Shown here piece by piece: positions 40,038 to 54,072 of a stretch of DNA of 64,000 bases. Location: positions 5,394,001 to 5,458,000 of the forward strand of contig NW_027473316.1 of assembly GCF_050947335.1 (NCBI RefSeq), given 5' to 3'. Below the pieces are notes generated by a model. The model was not told the origin of the DNA. It made no database searches and was given only the letters and a program-made list of their open reading frames with translations. The translations under genes and the position numbers were made by a program. Within the stretch, counting starts at the first letter, position 1; the number at the start of each line of letters is the position of its first letter. The DNA is from Megachile rotundata (Eukaryota; Arthropoda; Insecta; Hymenoptera; Megachilidae).

Positions 40038-42352
40038 CTTCAGTAATTCGACTCTGTACTATCTAGTCATGTTAAGTTATCGTAGCTGAGCACAATTCAA
40101 CACCACAATGAACAATTTTGCTCGTTTTGAACGAATTATGCTCATTTTCGCACGATCCAGCCTCTAATTCGTACATATCCGCTGTAATTCGACTCTGTAC
40201 TATCTAGTTATGTTAAGTTATCCTATCTGAGCACAATTCAACACTACAATGAACAATTTTGCTCGTTTTGCACGAATCTTGCTCGTTTTGAACTAATTTT
40301 GCTCATTTTCGAACGATTCAGCCTCTAATTCGCACATATCCGCTGTAATTCGACTCTGTACTATCTAGTTATGTTAAGTTATCCTATCTGAGCACAATTC
40401 AACACCACAATGTACAATTTTGCACGTTTTGCACGAATTATGCTCATTTTCGCACGATTCAGCCTCTAATTCGCACATATCCGCTGTGATTCGGCTCTGT
40501 CCCATCTAGTTATGTTAAGTTATCGTAACTGAGCACAATTCGACACCACAATGAACAATTTTGCTCGTAATGATCGGATAATGCTCATTTTCGCACGATT
40601 CAGCCTCTAATTCGCACATATCCGCTGTAATTCGACTCTGTACTATCTAGTCATGTTAAGTTATCGTAACTGACCACAATTCAACACAACAATGAACAAT
40701 CTTGCTCGTTTTGAACGAATTATGCTCATTTTCGCACGATTCAGCCTCTAATTCGCACATATCCGCTGTAATTCGACTCTGTACTATCTAGTCATGTTAA
40801 GTTATCGTAACTGAGCACAATTCAACACCACAATGAACAATTTTGCTCGTTTTGCACGAATTATGCTCATTTTCGCACGATTCAGCCTCTAATTCGCACA
40901 TATCCGCTGTAATTCGACTCTGTACTATCTAGTTATGTTAAGTTATCCTATCTGAGCACAATTCAACACCACAATGAACAATTTTGCTCGTTTTGCACGA
41001 ATTTTGCTCGTTTTGAACGAATTTTGCTCATTTTCGAACGATTCAGCCTCTAATTCGCACATATCCGCTGTAATTCGACTCTGTACTATCTCGTCATGTT
41101 AAGTTATCGTAACTGAGCACAATTCAACACCACAATGAACAATTTTGCTCGTTTTGAACGAATTATGCTCATTTTCGCACGATTCAGCCTCTAATTCGCA
41201 CATATCCGCTGTAATTCGACTCTGTACTATCTAGTCATGTTAAGTTATCGTAACTGAGCGCAATTCAACACCACACTGAACAATTTTGCTCGTTTTGAAC
41301 GAATTATACTCATTTTCGCACGATTCAACCTCTAATTCGCACATATCCGCTGTAATTCGACTCTGTACTATCTAGTCATGTTAAGTTATCGTAACTGAGC
41401 ACAATTCAACACCACACCGAACAATTTTGCTCGTTTTGCACGAATTATGCTCATTTTCGCACGATTCAGCCTCCAATTCGCACATATCCGCTGCAATTCG
41501 ACTCTGTACGATCTAGTTATGTTAAGTTATCCTGTCTGAGCACAATTCAACACCACAATGAACAATTTTGCTCGTTTTGCACGAATTTTGCTCGTTTTGA
41601 ACGAATTTTGCTCATTTTCGAACGATTCAGCCTCTAATTAGCACATATCCGCTGTAATTCGACTCTGTACTATCTAGTTATGTTAAGTTATCCTATCTGA
41701 GCACAATTCGACACCACAATGAACAATTTTGCTCGTTTTGCACGAATTATGCTCATTTTCGCACGATTCAGCCTCTAATTCGCACATATCCGCTGTAATT
41801 CGACTCTGTACTATCTAGTCATGTTAAGTTATCGTAACTGAGCGCAATTCAACACCACACTGAACAATTTTGCTCGTTTTGAACGAATTATGCTCATTTT
41901 CGCACGATTCAGCCTCTAATTCGCACATATCCGCTGTAATTCGACTCTGTACTATCTAGTTATGTTAAGTTATCCTATCTGAGCACAATTCAACACCACA
42001 ATGAACAATTTTGCTCGTTTTGCACGAATTTTGCTCATTTTCGCAAGATTCAGCCTCTAATTCGCACATATCCGCTGTCATTCGACTCTGTCCCATCTAG
42101 TCATGTTAAGTTATCGTAACTGAGCACAATTCAACACCACAATGAACAATTTTGCTCGTTTTGAACGAATTATGTCATTTCCGCACGATTCAGCCTCTGA
42201 TTCGCACATATCCGCTGTAATTCGACACTGTACTATCTAGTCATATTAAGTTATCGTAACTGAGCACAATTCAACACCACAATGAACAATTTTGCTCGTT
42301 TTGCACGAATTATGCTCATCTTCGCACGATTCAGCCCCTAATTCGCACATAT
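40038..42352. repeat. Array 2, 2,315-bp HOR, copy 1
   Basis: Sixteen monomers: twelve of 141 bp, three of 161 bp and one of 140 bp (aattatgtcatttccgc) add up to 2,315. Offsets to copy 2 are 2,315 for each landmark checked: cttcagtaattcg 40038/42353, acaatcttgctcg 40696/43011 region and gattcaacctc 41326/43641 region. A rare gattcaacctc monomer, an accacaccgaac monomer and a tacgatctag monomer occur in the same order in both. Confidence 0.85.
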
Positions 42353-44615
42353 CTTCAGTAATTCGACTCTGTACTATCTAGTCATGTTAAGTTATCGTAG
42401 CTGAGCACAATTCAACACCACAATGAACAATTTTGCTCGTTTTGAACGAATTATGCTCATTTTCGCACGATCCAGCCTCTAATTCGTACATATCCGCTGT
42501 AATTCGACTCTGTACTATCTAGTTATGTTAAGTTATCCTATCTGAGCACAATTCAACACTACAATGAACAATTTTGCTCGTTTTGCACGAATCTTGCTCG
42601 TTTTGAACTAATTTTGCTCATTTTCGAACGATTCAGCCTCTAATTCGCACATATCCGCTGTAATTCGACTCTGTACTATCTGGTTATGTTAAGTTATCCT
42701 ATCTGAGCACAATTCAACACCACAATGTACAATTTTGCACGTTTTGCACGAATTATGCTCATTTTCGCACGATTCAGCCTCTAATTCGCACATATCCGCT
42801 GTGATTCGGCTCTGTCCCATCTAGTTATGTTAAGTTATCGTAACTGAGCACAATTCGACACCACAATGAACAATTTTGCTCGTTTTGCACGAATTATGCT
42901 CATTTTCGCACGATTCAGCCTCTAATTCGCACATATCCGCTGTAATTCGACTCTGTACTATCTAGTCATGTTAAGTTATCGTAACTGACCACAATTCAAC
43001 ACAACAATGAACAATCTTGCTCGTTTTGAACGAATTATGCTCATTTTCGCACGATTCAGCCTCTAATTCGCACATATCCGCTGTAATTCGACTCTGTACT
43101 ATCTAGTCATGTTAAGTTATCGTAACTGAGCACAATTCAACACCACAATGAACAATTTTGCTCGTTTTGCACGAATTATGCTCATTTTCGCACGATTCAG
43201 CCTCTAATTCGCACATATCCGCTGTAATTCGACTCTGTACTATCTAGTTATGTTAAGTTATCCTATCTGAGCACAATTCAACACCACAATGAACAATTTT
43301 GCTCGTTTTGCACGAATTTTGCTCGTTTTGAACGAATTTTGCTCATTTTCGAACGATTCAGCCTCTAATTCGCACATATCCGCTGTAATTCGACTCTGTA
43401 CTATCTCGTCATGTTAAGTTATCGTAACTGAGCACAATTCAACACCACAATGAACAATTTTGCTCGTTTTGAACGAATTATGCTCATTTTCGCACGATTC
43501 AGCCTCTAATTCGCACATATCCGCTGTAATTCGACTCTGTACTATCTAGTCATGTTAAGTTATCGTAACTGAGCGCAATTCAACACCACACTGAACAATT
43601 TTGCTCGTTTTGAACGAATTATACTCATTTTCGCACGATTCAACCTCTAATTCGCACATATCCGCTGTAATTCGACTCTGTACTATCTAGTCATGTTAAG
43701 TTATCGTAACTGAGCACAATTCAACACCACACCGAACAATTTTGCTCGTTTTGCACGAATTATGCTCATTTTCGCACGATTCAGCCTCCAATTCGCACAT
43801 ATCCGCTGCAATTCGACTCTGTACGATCTAGTTATGTTAAGTTATCCTGTCTGAGCACAATTCAACACCACAATGAACAATTTTGCTCGTTTTGCACGAA
43901 TTTTGCTCGTTTTGAACGAATTTTGCTCATTTTCGAACGATTCAGCCTCTAATTAGCACATATCCGCTGTAATTCGACTCTGTACTATCTAGTTATGTTA
44001 AGTTATCCTATCTGAGCACAATTCGACACCACAATGAACAATTTTGCTCGTTTTGCACGAATTATGCTCATTTTCGCACGATTCAGCCTCTAATTCGCAC
44101 ATATCCGCTGTAATTCGACTCTGTACTATCTAGTCATGTTAAGTTATCGTAACTGAGCGCAATTCAACACCACACTGAACAATTTTGCTCGTTTTGAACG
44201 AATTATGCTCATTTTCGCACGATTCAGCCTCTAATTCGCACATATCCGCTGTAATTCGACTCTGTACTATCTAGTTATGTTAAGTTATCCTATCTGAGCA
44301 CAATTCAACACCACAATGAACAATTTTGCTCGTTTTGCACGAATTTTGCTCATTTTCGTAAGATTCAGCCTCTAATTCGCACATATCCGCTGTCATTCGA
44401 CTCTGTCCCATCTAGTCATGTTAAGTTATCGTAACTGAGCACAATTCAACACCACAATGAACAATTTTGCTCGTTTTGAACGAATTATGTCATTTCCGCA
44501 CGATTCAGCCTCTGATTCGCACATATCCGCTGTAATTCGACACTGTACTATCTAGTCATATTAAGTTATCGTAACTGAGCACAATTCAACACCACAATGA
44601 ACAATTTTGCTCGTT
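42353..44615. repeat. Array 2, 2,315-bp HOR, copy 2
   Basis: Follows copy 1 directly and matches it until about 44,615, where the last monomer switches to a 140-bp cctctattcgcac form. One internal monomer differs as a block: copy 1 has gtaatgatcggataatg (about 40,568) while copy 2 has ttttgcacgaattatg at the same place (about 42,883). Several linked differences inside one monomer point to gene conversion rather than separate point mutations. Confidence 0.82.
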
Positions 44616-47600
44616 TTGCACGAATTATGCTCATTTTCGCACGATTCAGCCTCTATTCGCACATATCCACTGTAATTCGACTCTGTACTATCTAGTTATG
44701 TTAAGTTATGGTAACTGCGCACAATTCAACACCACAATGAACAATTTTGCTCGTTTTGAACGAATTATGCTCATTTTCGCACGATTCACCCTCTAATTCG
44801 CACATATCCGCTGTAATTCCACTCTGTACTATCTAGTCATGTTAAGTTATCGTAACTGAGCACAATTCAACACCACAATGAACAATTTTGCTCGTTTTGA
44901 ACGAATTATGCTCATTTTCGCACGATTCAGCCACTAATTCGCACATATCCGCTGTAATTCGACTCTGTACTATCTAGTCATGTTAAGTTATCGTAACTGA
45001 CCACAATTCAACACCACAATGAACAATTTTGCTCGTTTTGAACGAATTATGCTCATATTCGCACGATTCAGCCTCTAATTCGCACATATCCGCTGTAATT
45101 CGACTCTGTACTATCTAGTTATGTTAAGTTATCCTATCTGAGCACAATTCAACACCACAATGAACAATTTTGCTCGTTTTGCACGAATTTTGCTCGTTTT
45201 GAACGAATTTTGCTCATTTTCGAACGATTCAGCCTCTAATTCGCACATATCCGCTGTAATTCGGCTCTGTACTATCTAGTTATGTTAAGTTATCCTATCT
45301 GAGCATAATTCAACACCACAATGAACAATTTTGCTCGTTTTGCACGAATTATGCTCATTTTCGCAAGATTCAGCCTCTAATTCGCACATATCCGCTGTCA
45401 TTCGACTCTGTCCCATCTAGTCATGTTAAGTTATTGTAACTGAGCACAATTCAACACCGCAATGAACAATTTTGCTCGTTTTGAACGAATTATGCTCATT
45501 TTCGCACGATTCAGCCTCTAATTCGCACATATCCGCTGTAATTCGACACTGTACTATCTAGTCATATTAAGTTATCGTAACTGAGCACAATTGAACACCA
45601 CAATGAACAATTTTGCTCGTTTTGCACGAATTATGCTCATTTTCGCACGATTCAGCCTCTATTCGCACATATCCACTGTAATTCGACTCTGTACTATCTA
45701 GTTATGTTAAGTTATGGTAACTGAGCACAATTCAACACCACAATGAACAATTTTGCTCGTTTTGAACGAATTATGCTCATTTTCGCACGATTCAGCCTCT
45801 AATTCGCACATATCCGCTGTAATTCCACTCTGTACTATCTAGTCATGTTAAGTTATCGTAACTGAGCACAATTCAACACCACAATGAACAATTTTGCTCG
45901 TTTTGAACGAATTATGCTCATTTTCGCACGATTCAGCCTCTAATTCGCACATATCCGCTGTAATTCGACTCTGTACTATCTAGTCATGTTAAGTTATCGT
46001 AACTGAGCACAATTCAACACCACAATGAACAATTTTGCTCGTTTTGAACGAATTATGCTCATTTTCGCACGATTCAGCCTCTAATTCGCACATATCCGCT
46101 GTAATTCGACTCTGTACTATCTAGTCATGTTAAGTTATCGTAACTGACCACAATTCAACACCACAATGAACAATTTTGCTCGTTTTGAACGAATTATGCT
46201 CATTTTCGCACGATTCAGCCTCTAATTCGCACATATCCGCTGTAATTCGACTCTGTACTATCTAGTTATGTTAAGTTATCCTATCTGAGCACAATTCAAC
46301 GCCACAATGAACAATTTTGCTCGTTTTGCACGAATTATGCTCATTTTCGCACGATTCAGCCTCTAATTCGCACATATCCGCTGTCATTCGACTCTGTACT
46401 ATCTATTTATGTTCAGTTATCCTATCTGAGCACAATTCAACACCACAATGAACAATTTTGCTCGTTTTGTACGAATTTTGCTCGTTTTGAACGAATTTTG
46501 CTCATTTTCGAACGATTCAGCCTCTAATTCGCACATATCCGCTGTAATTCGACTTTGTTCTACCTAGTTATGTTAAGTTATCCTATCTGAGCACAATTCG
46601 ACACCACAATGAACAATTTTGCTCGTTTTGCACGAATTATGCTCATTTTCGCACGATTCAGCCTCTAATTCGCACATATCCGCTGTAATTCGACTCGGTA
46701 CTATCTAGTTATGTTAAGTTATCCTATCTGAGCACAATTCAACACCACAATGAACAATTTTGCTCGTTTTGCACGAATTTTGCTCGTTTTGAACGAATGT
46801 TGCTCATTTTCGAACGATTCAGCCTCTAATTCGCACATATCCGCTGTAATTCGACTCTGTACTATCTAGTTAAGTTATGTTATTCTATCTGAGCACAATT
46901 CAACACCACAATGAACAATTTTGCTCGTTTTGCACGAATTATGCTCATCTTCGCACGATTCAGCCTCTAATTCGCACATATCCGCTGTAAATCTACTCTG
47001 TACTATCTAGTCATGTTAAGTTATCGTAACTGAGCACAATTCAACACCACAATGAACAATTTTGCCCGTTTTGAACGAATTATGCTCATTTTCGCACGAT
47101 TCAGCCTCTAATTCGCACATATCCGCTGTAAATCTACTCTGTACTATCTAGTCATGTTAAGTTATCGTAACTGAGCACAATTCAACACCACAATGAACAA
47201 TTTTGCCCGTTTTGAACGAATTATGCTCATTTTCGCACGATTCAGCCTCTAATTCGCACATATCCGCTGTAAATCTACTCTGTACTATCTAGTCATGTTA
47301 ACTTATCGTAACTGAGCACAATTCAACACCACAATGAACAATTTTGCTCGTTTTGAACGAATTATGCTCATTTTCGCACGATTCAGCCTCTAATTCGCAC
47401 ATATCCGCTGTAATTCGACTCTGTACTATCTAGTCATGTTACGTTATCGTAACTGAGCACAATTCAACACCACAATGAACAATTTTGCTCGTTTTGAACG
47501 GATTATGCTCATTTTCGCACGATTCAGCCTCTAATTCGCACATATCCGCTGTAATTCGACTCTGTACTATCTAGTTATGTTAAGTTATCCTATGTGAGCA

Positions 47601-48064
47601 CAATTCGACACCACAATGAACAATTTTGCTCGTTTTGCACGAATTTTGCTGGTTGTGAACGAATTTTGCTCATTTTCGAACGATTCAGCCACTAATTCGC
47701 ACATATCCGCTGTAATTCGACTCTGTACTATCTAGTTATGTTAAGTTAAACTATCTGAGCACAATTCAACACCACAATGAACAATTTTGCTCGTTTGGCA
47801 CGATTTATGCTCATTCTCGCACGATTCAGTCTCTAATTCGCACATATCCGCTGTGATTCGACTCTGTACCATCTAGTTATGTTAAGTTACCACAACTGAG
47901 CACAATTCGACACCACAATGAACAATTTTGCTCGTAATGAACGTATTTTGCACATTTTCGCACGATTCCGCCTCTAATTCGCACATATCCGTTGTGATTG
48001 GACTTTGTCCCATCTAGTTATGTTATGTTATCGTAACAGAGCACAATTCGACACCACAATGAAC
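44616..48064. repeat. Array 2, zone between the major HOR blocks
   Basis: Includes the distant partial copies 44,816-45,532 (of 30,780-31,498) and 45,820-46,710 (of 32,775-33,665). Near 46,985-47,280 three consecutive 141-bp monomers begin with the rare gtaaatctactctg, a clear local triplication. From about 47,640 the ttttgctggttgtgaacg subtype appears, which marks the distal part of the array. Confidence 0.78.
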
Positions 48065-49740
48065 AATTTTGCTCGTTTTGAACGAATTATGCTCATTTTC
48101 GCACGATTCAGCCTCTAATTCGCACATATCCGCTGTAATTCGACTCTGTACTATCTAGTTATGTTAAGTTATCCTATCTAAACACAATTCAACACCACAA
48201 TGAACAATTTTGCTCGTTTTGCACGAATTTTGCTCGTTTTGAACGAATTTTGCTCATTTTCGAACGATTCAGCCTGTAATTCGCACATATCCGCTGTAAT
48301 TCGACTCTGTACTATCTAGTTATGTTATGTTATTCTATCTGAGCACAATTCAACACCACAATGAACAATTTTGCTCGTTTTGCACGAATTATGCTCATCT
48401 TAGCACGATTCAGCCCCTAATTCGCACATATCTTCAGTAATTCGACTCTGTACTATCTAGTTATGTTAGGTTATGGTAACTGAGCACAATTCAACACCAC
48501 AATGAACAATTTTGCTCGTTTTGAACGAATATTGCTCATTTTCCTACGATTCAACCTCTAATTCGCACATATCCGCTGTAATTCGACTCTGTACTATCTA
48601 GTCATGTTAAGTTATCGTAGCTGAGCACAATTCAGCACCACAATGAACAATTTTGCTCGTTTTGCACGAATTATGCTCATCTTCGCACGATTCAGCCCCT
48701 AATTCGCACATATCTTCAGTAATTCGACTCTGTACTATCTAGTCATGTTAAGTTATCGTAACTGAGCACAATTCAACACCACAATGAACAATTTTGCTCG
48801 TTTTGAACGAATTATGCACATTTTCGCACGATTCAGCCTCTAATTCGCACATATCCGCTGTAATTCGACTCTGTACTATCTAGTCATGTTAAGTTACCGT
48901 AACTGAGCACAATTCAACAGCACAATGAACAATTTTGCTCGTTTTGAACGAATTATGCTCATTTTCGCACGATTCAGCCTCTAATTCGCACATATCCGCT
49001 GTAATTCGACTCTGTACTATCTAGTTATGTTAAGTTATGGTAACTGAGCACAATTCAACACCACAATGAACAATTTTGCTCGTTTTGAACGAATTATGCT
49101 CATTTTCCTACGATTCAGCCTCTAATTCGCACATATCCGCTGTAATTCGACTCTGTACTATCTAGTCATGTTACGTTATCGTAACTGAGCACAATTCAAC
49201 ACCACAATGAACAATTTTGCTCGTTTTGAACGGATTATGCTCATTTTCGCACGATTCAGCCTCTAATTCGCACATATCCGCTGTAATTCGACTCTGTACT
49301 ATCTAGTTATGTTAAGTTATCCTATGTGAGCACCATTCGACACCACAATGAACAATTTTGCTCGTTTTGCAAGAATTTTGCTGGTTGTGAACGAATTTTG
49401 CTCATTTTCGAACGATTCAGCCACTAATTCGCACATATCCGCTGTAATTCGACTCTGTACTATCTAGTTATGTTAAGTTAAACTATCTGAGCACAATTCA
49501 ACACCACAATGAACAATTTTGCTCGTTTGGCACGATTTATGCTCATTCTCGCACGATTCAGTCTCTAATTCGCACATATCCGCTGTGATTCGACTCTGTA
49601 CCATCTAGTTATGTTAAGTTACCACAACTGAGCACAATTCGACACCACAATGAACAATTTTGCTCGTAATGAACGTATTTTGCTCATTTTCGCACGATTC
49701 CGCCTCTAATTCGCACATATCCGTTGTGATTGGACTTTGT

Positions 49741-51560
49741 CCCATCTAGTTATGTTTATGTTATCGTAACAGAGCACAATTCGACACCACAATGAACAAT
49801 TTTGCTCGTTTTGAACGAATTATGCTCATCTTCGCACGATTCAGCCCCTAATTCGCACATATCTTCAGTAATTCGACTCTGTACTATCTAGTTATGTTAG
49901 GTTATGGTAGACTGAGCACAATTCAACACCACAATGAACAATTTGCTCGTTTTGAACGAATATTGCTCATTTTCCTACGATTCAGCCTCTAATTCGCACA
50001 TATCGCCTGTAATTCGACTCTGTACTATCTAGTCATGTTAAGTTATCGTAGCTGAGCACAATTCAACACCACAATGAACAATTTACTCGTTTGAACGAAT
50101 TATGCTCATTTTCGCAAGATTCAGCTCTAATTCGTACATATCCGCTGTAATTCGACTCTGTACTATCTAGTTATGTTAAGTTATCCTATCTGAGCACAAT
50201 TCAACACCACAATGAACAATTTGCTCGTTTTGCACGAATTTGCTCGTTTTGAACGAAATTTTGCTCATTTCGAACGATTCAGCCTCTAATTCTCACATAT
50301 CCGCTGTAATTCGACTCTGTACTATCTAGTTATGTTATGTTATTCTATCTGAGCCACAATTCCAACACCACAATGAACAATTTTGCTCGTTTTGCACGAA
50401 TCTTGCTCGTTTTGAACTAATTTTGCTTATTTTCCGACGATTCAGCCTCTAATTCGCACATATCCGCTGTATTCGACTCTGTACTATCTAGTTATGTTAA
50501 GTTATCCTATCTGAGCACAATTCAACACCACAATGAACAATTTTGCATCGTTTGCACGAATTATGCTCATTTCGCACGATTCCAGCTCTAATTCGCACAT
50601 ATCCGCTGTGATTCGGCTCTGTCCCATCTAGTTATGTTAAGTTATCGTAACTGAGATCAATTCGACACCACAATGAACAATTTTTGCTCGTAATGATCCG
50701 AATAATGCTCATTTTCGCACGATTCAGCCTCTAATTCGCACATATCTCGCTGTAATTGACTCTGTACTATCTAGTCATGTTAAGTTATCGTAACTGAGCA
50801 CAATTCAACACCACAATGAACAATTTTGCTCGTTTTGAACGAATTATGCTCATTTTCGCACGATTCAGCCTCTAATTCGCACATATCCGCTGTAATTCGA
50901 CTCTGTACTATCTAGTCATGGTAAGTTATCGTAACTGAGCACAATTCAACACACAATGAAACAATTTTGCTCGTTTTGCACGAATTATGCTCATTTTCGC
51001 ACGATTTCAGCCTCTAATTCGCACATATCCGCTGTAATTCGACTCTGTACTATCTAGTTATGTTAAGTTATCCTATCTAAACACAATTCAACACCACAAT
51101 GAACAATTTTGCTCGTTTTGCACGAATTTTGCTCGTTTGAACGATTTTGCTCATTTTCGAACGATTCAGCCTGTAATTCGCACATATCCGCTGTAATTCG
51201 ACTCTGTACTATCTAGTTATGTTATGTTATTCTATCTGATGCACAATTCAACACCACAATGAACAATTTTGCTCGTTTTGCACGAATTATGCTCATCTTA
51301 GCACGATTCAGCCCCTAATTCGCACATATCTTCAGTAATTCGACTCTGTACTATCTAGTTATGTTAGGTTATGGTAACTGAGCACAATTCAACACCACAA
51401 TGAACAATTTTGCTCGTTTGAACGAATATTGCTCATTTTTCCTACGATTCAGCCTCTAATTCGCACATATCCGCTGTAATTCGACTCTGTACTATCTAGT
51501 TATGTTAAGTTAAACTATCTGAGCACAATTCAACACCACAATGAACAATTTGCTCGTTTT
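49741..51560. other. Indel-rich stretch, probable consensus errors
   Basis: Within array 2 this stretch alone carries well over twenty one-base insertions or deletions relative to its counterpart at about 59,666-61,488. Examples are tatgtttatgttatcg, ggtagactgagc, caatttgctcg, gagccacaattccaacacc, tttgcatcgtttgcacg, gattccagctctaattcg, tatctcgctgtaattgac, caacacacaatgaaac, cgtttgaacgattttgc and catttttcctacg. Many fall in short homopolymers. Before and after, the same monomers are regular. I infer low-quality consensus, such as single long-read coverage or gap filling. Confidence 0.8.
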
Positions 51561-51959
51561 GAACGAATTATGCTCATTTTCGCACGATTCAGCCTCTAAT
51601 TCGCACATATCCGCTGTAATTCGACTCTGTACTATCTAGTTATGTTAAGTTATGGTAACTGAGCACAATTCAACACCACAATGAACAATTTTGCTCGTTT
51701 TGAACGAATTATGCTCATTTTCCTACGATTCAGCCTCTAATTCGCACATATCCGCTGTAATTCGACTCTGTACTATCTAGTCATGTTACGTTATCGTAAC
51801 TGAGCACAATTCAACACCGCAATGAACAATTTTGCTCGTTTTGAACGGATTATGCTCATTTTCGCACGATTCAGCCTCTAATTCGCACATATCCGCTGTA
51901 ATTCGACTCTGTACTATCTAGTTATGTTAAGTTATCCTATGTGAGCACCATTCGACACC

Positions 51960-52300
51960 ACAATGAACAATTTTGCTCGTTTTGCAAGAATTTTGCTGGT
52001 TGTGAACGAATTTTGCTCATTTTCGAACGATTCAGCCACTAATTCGCACATATCCGCTGTAATTCGACTCTGTACTATCTAGTTATGTTAAGTTAAACTA
52101 TCTGAGCACAATTCAACACCACAATGAACAATTTTGCTCGTTTTGCAAGAATTTTGCTGGTTGTGAACGAATTTTGCTCATTTTCGAACGATTCAGCCAC
52201 TAATTCGCACATATCCGCTGTAATTCGACTCTGTACTATCTAGTTATGTTAAGTTAAACTATCTGAGCACAATTCAACACCACAATGAACAATTTTGCTC
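51960..52300. repeat. Recent tandem duplication of one 161-bp monomer
   Basis: Two adjacent monomers both carry gcaagaattttgctggttgtg (near 51,982 and 52,143), where the corresponding place at 49,367 has only one. The following mark gctcgtttggcacg lies 2,776 bp after its earlier copy (49521 to 52297), which is 2,615 plus 161. The same doubling is present in copy B near 61,911 and 62,071, so it preceded the large duplication. Confidence 0.8.
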
Positions 52301-54072
52301 GTTTGGCACGATTTATGCTCATTCTCGCACGATTCAGTCTCTAATTCGCACATATCCGCTGTGATTCGACTCTGTACCATCTAGTTATGTTAAGTTACCA
52401 CAACTGAGCACAATTCGACACCACAATGAACAATTTTGCTCGTAATGAACGTATTTTGCTCATTTTCGCACGATTCCGCCTCTAATTCGCACATATCCGT
52501 TGTGATTGGACTTTGTCCCATCTAGTTATGTTATGTTATCGTAACAGAGCACAATTCGACACCACAATGAACAATTTTGCTCGTTTTGAACGAATTATGC
52601 TCATCTTCGCACGATTCAGCCCCTAATTCGCACATATCTTCAGTAATTCGACTCTGTACTATCTAGTTATGTTAGGTTATGGTAACTGAGCACAATTCAA
52701 CACCACAATGAACAATTTTGCTCGTTTTGAACGAATATTGCTCATTTTCCTACGATTCAGCCTCTAATTCGCACATATCCGCTGTAATTCGACTCTGTAC
52801 TATCTAGTCATGTTAAGTTATCGTAGCTGAGCACAATTCAACACCACAATGAACAATTTTACTCGTTTTGAACGAATTATGCTCATTTTCGCACGATTCA
52901 GCCTCTAATTCGTACATATCCGCTGTAATTCGACTCTGTACTATCTAGTTATGTTAAGTTATCCTATCTGAGCACAATTCAACACCACAATGAACAATTT
53001 TGCTCGTTTTGCACGAATTTTGCTCGTTTTGAACGAATTTTGCTCATTTTCGAACGATTCAGCCTCTAATTCTCACATATCCGCTGTAATTCGACTCTGT
53101 ACTATCTAGTTATGTTATGTTATTCTATCTGAGCACAATTCAACACCACAATGAACAATTTTGCTCGTTTTACACGAATTATGCTCATCTTCGCACGATT
53201 CAGCCCCTAATTCGCACATATCTTCAGTAATTCGACTCTGTACTATCTAGTTATGTTAAGTTATCCTATCTGAGCACAATTCAACACTACAATGAACAAT
53301 TTTGCTCGTTTTGCACGAATCTTGCTCGTTTTGAACTAATTTTGCTTATTTTCGAACGATTCAGCCTCTAATTCGCACATATCCGCTGTAATTCGACTCT
53401 GTACTATCTAGTTATGTTAAGTTATCCTATCTGAGCACAATTCAACACCACAATGAACAATTTTGCACGTTTTGCACGAATTATGCTCATTTTCGCACGA
53501 TTCAGCCTCTAATTCGCACATATCCGCTGTGATTCGGCTCTGTCCCATCTAGTTATGTTAAGTTATCGTAACTGAGCACAATTCGACACCACAATGAACA
53601 ATTTTGCTCGTAATGATCGAATAATGCTCATTTTCGCACGATTCAGCCTCTAATTCGCACATATCCGCTGTAATTCGACTCTGTACTATCTAGTCATGTT
53701 AAGTTATCGTAACAGAGCACAATTCAACACCACAATGAACAATTTTGCTCGTTTTGAACGAATTATGCTCATTTTCGCACGATTCAGCCTCTAATTCGCA
53801 CATATCCGCTGTAATTCGACTCTGTACTATCTAGTCATGTTAAGTTATCGTAACTGAGCACAATTCAACACCACAATGAACAATTTTGCTCGTTTTGCAC
53901 GAATTATGCTCATTTTCGCACGATTCAGCCTCTAATTCGCACATATCCGCTGTGATTCGACTCTGTACTATCTAGTTATGTTAAGTTATCCTATCTGAGC
54001 ACAATTCAACACCACAATAAACAATTTTTCTCGTTTTGCACGAATTTTGCTCGTTTTGAACGAATTTTGTTC

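Larger units (their letters stand above)
48065..54072. repeat. Array 2, long duplicated block, copy A
   Basis: Repeated from about 57,990 to the window end. The offset is 9,925 bp on the left (cagcctgtaattcg 48271/58196; ctggttgtgaacg 49381/59306) and 9,928 bp on the right (gaattttgttc 54063/63991 region). The net 3-bp change arises inside the irregular stretch 49,741-51,560. The block contains a tandem unit of about 2.6 kb: ttacgttatcgtaac occurs at 49171 and 51786. In copy B the same step is 2,618 bp, which fits fourteen 141-bp plus four 161-bp monomers. Confidence 0.85.

Noticed and set aside
49741..51560. A distinct, decayed monomer family at 49.7-51.6 kb
   Set aside because: The substitution pattern is that of the normal subtypes in the same order as 59.7-61.5 kb. 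Only small indels are added, which fits sequence error better than decay.
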